From the NCBI GenBank assembly GCA_016712885.1, contig JADJQF010000003.1, positions 434,001-498,000 on the forward strand: DNA of 64,000 nt, in the 5' to 3' direction. Below the pieces are notes generated by a model. It was not told where the DNA came from, ran no database searches, and saw only the letters and a program-made list of their open reading frames with translations. Made by a program: the position numbers and the translations under genes. This DNA is from Candidatus Flexicrinis proximus (lineage in GTDB: Bacteria > Chloroflexota > Anaerolineae > Aggregatilineales > Phototrophicaceae). This document shows, piece after piece, positions 61,938 through 64,000 of the stretch (within the stretch, counting starts at the first letter, position 1; every line of letters starts with the position of its first letter).

Positions 61938-62855
61938 CTAGCCGGGGAGCTTTACAACGAGCGCTGTGATGTTGTCGTTTCCACCGCGCGCGTTAGCGAG
62001 GGTAACAAGGTGATCGCAGGCCTGCTGAGGCGTAAACCGCTGTACATAACTCAGAAATTCGCTATCATGCACCAGCCCGGACAATCCATCGCTGCAGAGC
62101 AGTAGCATCGCGCCGGGAGGGAGTCGCCGGGTAAGCGTGTCGACTTCCAGGAGATCACTTTGGCCCAAAGCGCGATACAGAACACTCTTTTGCGGATGGT
62201 GCTCGGCATCCTCGGGACTGATTTCCTGCATCTCGATCAAACGTGCCACATACGAGTGGTCTCTTGAAATCTGCTCGATCCGGCCATCTGTGATGAGATA
62301 GCAGCGGCTGTCCCCTACGTGGGCAAGATGTGCCAGGTTTCCCATGATCACAAGCGAGGTCAGGGTGGTTCCACCCGATGGCAGCTCACTGATGAGATGC
62401 TTGTGTGAGGCCGTAAACGCGTTTTCAAGTGCTTCGCTGATCGGCATACGATCCGTTGCATCGGAAAGCGTAATGAATGGCAGATACACTGACTTCATTA
62501 GCTCAGAGGCGGTGATACGAACAGCCGCCGCAGACGCCCATTCCCCATCTACGTGTCCGCCCATACCATCCGCAACGATAAAGATGCCAAATTCGGGCAC
62601 GGCGTCTGCTGTTCGGCTGATCGATACAAACGAGAACGACGAGTCCTCATTGTTTGTTCGAATCATGCCCACGTCGGTCGTTAGGCCATAAGTTATATGT
62701 GCATTCGCTGTGGCGATCATCGTCGCGCGCGAGAGTTCCTGCGTTGAGCCATCAAGGACGGACGTCTCAACTGCGTCAACCCGCCGCATCGGCGCAGTGT
62801 TGATGTCCTGCTGCGGGTCGAGGTTGGGAAGGGGAGTGGTCGGATGATCAGACAT
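61938..62855 (-). CDS. PP2C-family Ser/Thr protein phosphatase
   Basis: Starting at ATG 62855, the 305-aa protein has a low-complexity N-terminus of about 55 residues, then a PP2C domain: TDVGMIRTNNEDSSFSF and IFIVADGMGGHVDGEWAS with the metal-binding Asp residues, AHVGDSRCYLI, SRDHSYVARLI, and LLLCSDGLSGLV followed by NARGGNDNITALVV. All metal ligands are present, so it should be active. It lies between the VWA gene and the beta-propeller gene. A longer frame to 62912 was not favoured. Confidence 0.95.
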   Translation of the reverse strand: MSDHPTTPLPNLDPQQDINTAPMRRVDAVETSVLDGSTQELSRATMIATANAHITYGLTTDVGMIRTNNEDSSFSFVSISRTADAVPEFGIFIVADGMGGHVDGEWASAAAVRITASELMKSVYLPFITLSDATDRMPISEALENAFTASHKHLISELPSGGTTLTSLVIMGNLAHLAHVGDSRCYLITDGRIEQISRDHSYVARLIEMQEISPEDAEHHPQKSVLYRALGQSDLLEVDTLTRRLPPGAMLLLCSDGLSGLVHDSEFLSYVQRFTPQQACDHLVTLANARGGNDNITALVVKLPG

Positions 62856-62923
62856 ATACAACCTGCGGATTATGGGGAGTCTGCTTAGGATAAAGTGCAA
62901 TGCACAGCTCAAAGTCAGGCCGG

Positions 62924-64000
62924 CTAGCCAACTGTCGGCATCGCATAGACTGTGTGGTCCATGGAACCAAACACGATGATGTTATCACCAGCCGCAGGCG
63001 TGGATGTAATCTGCCCATCAGTCTTATACTTCCACAACATCTTACCCGTTTTAAGGTCGAGACAATAGAAGTGATTATCTGTCCCGCCAACATACACGGC
63101 GTTTCCCGCGATAGTTGGACTGCCGATGATGGGTTTTTCGCAGGCAAACTGCCAGCGCTCCTTGCCTGAATCCGTATTTACGGCATACAAAACCCCATCG
63201 GCTGACCCAAAGTAGACCGTATCGACTGACAGGCAGGGTGACGAGACGATTGGGCCATTAGTGCGGAAGCGCCACAGTGTAAAGCCGCTGTTGGCGTCCA
63301 GTGCGTAGAGATAGCCATCAAACGAGCCGATAAAGCAGATATTATTCTTCAGATCCACCTGAGGCGACGAATTGATGCCTCGCTTGGCGCGATAGACCCA
63401 CTTTCGCTTGCCGGCCAGTTCAAGCCCATATATTGAACCGTCGTCAGCGCCGAAGATGATGACGTCATTCGTTACAAAAGGCCGGGTTCGTATCGAAATA
63501 CCCGCCTCGTACTGCCACAGGAACCGGCCATTATTAGCGGCCAGAGCATAAAGCATGCCGTCATCACTTCCGAAAAACACATGATTGTGCGCAATCCGAG
63601 GCGAACTGCGGATTTTCCCCTTAGTGTGGTACGTCCAGACCAACCGGCCAGTCATCGAGTCGGCGGCATACATGATATTATCTTCTGATCCAAAGTAAGT
63701 GAGCTTGGTCGTGCCGTCAACAGCAGGTGAAGAAGCGATTCCTGCTCCAGTCGGGAACTTCCAGACCATCTTACCGTCTTCGAGATTCAAGGCCCACATA
63801 TTCGAATCGTACGAGCCGACATAGACCATGTTTCGATAAATCGCCGGGCTGGTGCGAATCTCGTCTTCAGTCTTGAACTTCCAGCGAGGCTGGATCGCCT
63901 CCAACTTATCGCCGCCCTGCTCAAAGAAGTCCGTTCGGGGCTTCCCTGATTGCGGCATAGTACCGGGCACGGCGCCGGCCAGCATATCCGTACCAATCGG
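62924..64000 (-). CDS. PQQ-type beta-propeller protein, 5' end beyond the window
   Basis: The open frame extends to the right edge, so the N-terminus is missing. The visible 358 residues comprise seven or so propeller repeats of about 40 aa, each with a pattern like VYVGSYDSNMWALNLEDGK followed by W-F/K. The tail ends in MDHTVYAMPTVG. No Cys or catalytic motif is visible. In related clusters such propellers are often fused to a Ser/Thr kinase, which would complete the FHA/VWA/PP2C set, but the kinase part is not seen here. The ATG at 63985 is possible but the frame continues upstream. Confidence 0.85.
   Translation of the reverse strand, partial: PIGTDMLAGAVPGTMPQSGKPRTDFFEQGGDKLEAIQPRWKFKTEDEIRTSPAIYRNMVYVGSYDSNMWALNLEDGKMVWKFPTGAGIASSPAVDGTTKLTYFGSEDNIMYAADSMTGRLVWTYHTKGKIRSSPRIAHNHVFFGSDDGMLYALAANNGRFLWQYEAGISIRTRPFVTNDVIIFGADDGSIYGLELAGKRKWVYRAKRGINSSPQVDLKNNICFIGSFDGYLYALDANSGFTLWRFRTNGPIVSSPCLSVDTVYFGSADGVLYAVNTDSGKERWQFACEKPIIGSPTIAGNAVYVGGTDNHFYCLDLKTGKMLWKYKTDGQITSTPAAGDNIIVFGSMDHTVYAMPTVG

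Overview
The window reads as a chromosomal segment of a bacterium from the phylum Chloroflexota, most likely an Anaerolineae-type lineage. This is inference from gene content and style: secreted LysM proteins with Thr/Pro-rich linkers, a sufCBD-Rieske operon, a menaquinone operon, a fused nuoCD, an outsized RND protein, a phosphorylation-signalling cluster, and moderately GC-rich codon use. No phage, insertion sequence, CRISPR array or rRNA was seen. Gene density is high and most operons are joined by 1-8 bp overlaps.

Layout. 1-1000 (-): a degenerate succinyl-CoA synthetase beta-like gene overlapping the start of an alpha-like gene. 1130-4426 (+): LysM protein, DUF192 protein and LysM/M23 peptidase. 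4427-4800: a tandem palindrome and a two-way terminator. 4802-11632 (-): a histidine-rich membrane protein, thymidine kinase, ribosomal proteins L31 (fused to an alpha-CTD-like domain), L27 and L21, two SHOCT-like membrane paralogues, queA and ruvB. 11828-19648: upp, an FAD protein, a SAM riboswitch before a cystathionine gamma-synthase-like gene, a frameshifted acetyltransferase, thrC and thrB (divergent), and an aldehyde dehydrogenase. 19701-23469 (+): iscX-nuoB-nuoCD-nuoI. 23553-27167 (+): a glycosyltransferase, a photolyase split into two genes in reversed domain order, and an Mrp ATPase.

27237-38586: a small membrane protein, a STAS/anti-sigma kinase pair, a frameshifted beta-lactamase-fold protein with a Nudix gene (-), then a sensor-kinase-like protein without its phosphoacceptor histidine, a protein with 21 tandem 30-bp repeats, an LCP ligase and a three-repeat secreted protein (+). 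A tRNA-Pro(GGG) with its own promoter follows on the minus strand. 39036-44223: an orphan gene, a SufT/MIP18-like gene divergent from sufC-sufB-sufD-Rieske, with a clear sigma-70 promoter and inverted-repeat operator. 44279-51740 (+): glycerophosphodiesterase, methyltransferase, zinc peptidase and a very large frameshifted RND transporter. 51780-58780: tetR-menF-menD-menB-menE (-) with divergent menH. 58789-64000 (-): response regulator, a small protein, then FHA, VWA, PP2C and a PQQ-type beta-propeller protein that runs off the window.

How the parts fit. Fe-S biology recurs: Suf machinery, SufT-like, IscX and Mrp, beside Fe-S clients in NuoB/NuoI, a Rieske protein and possibly the photolyase. 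Menaquinone genes and complex I subunits point to a quinone-based respiratory chain. Three genes (15202-15764, 28570-30206, 46852-51740) each carry a single-base deficit inside a T6 or C5 run that restores a full gene when one base is added. That pattern suggests homopolymer undercalling in the assembly rather than three real pseudogenes.
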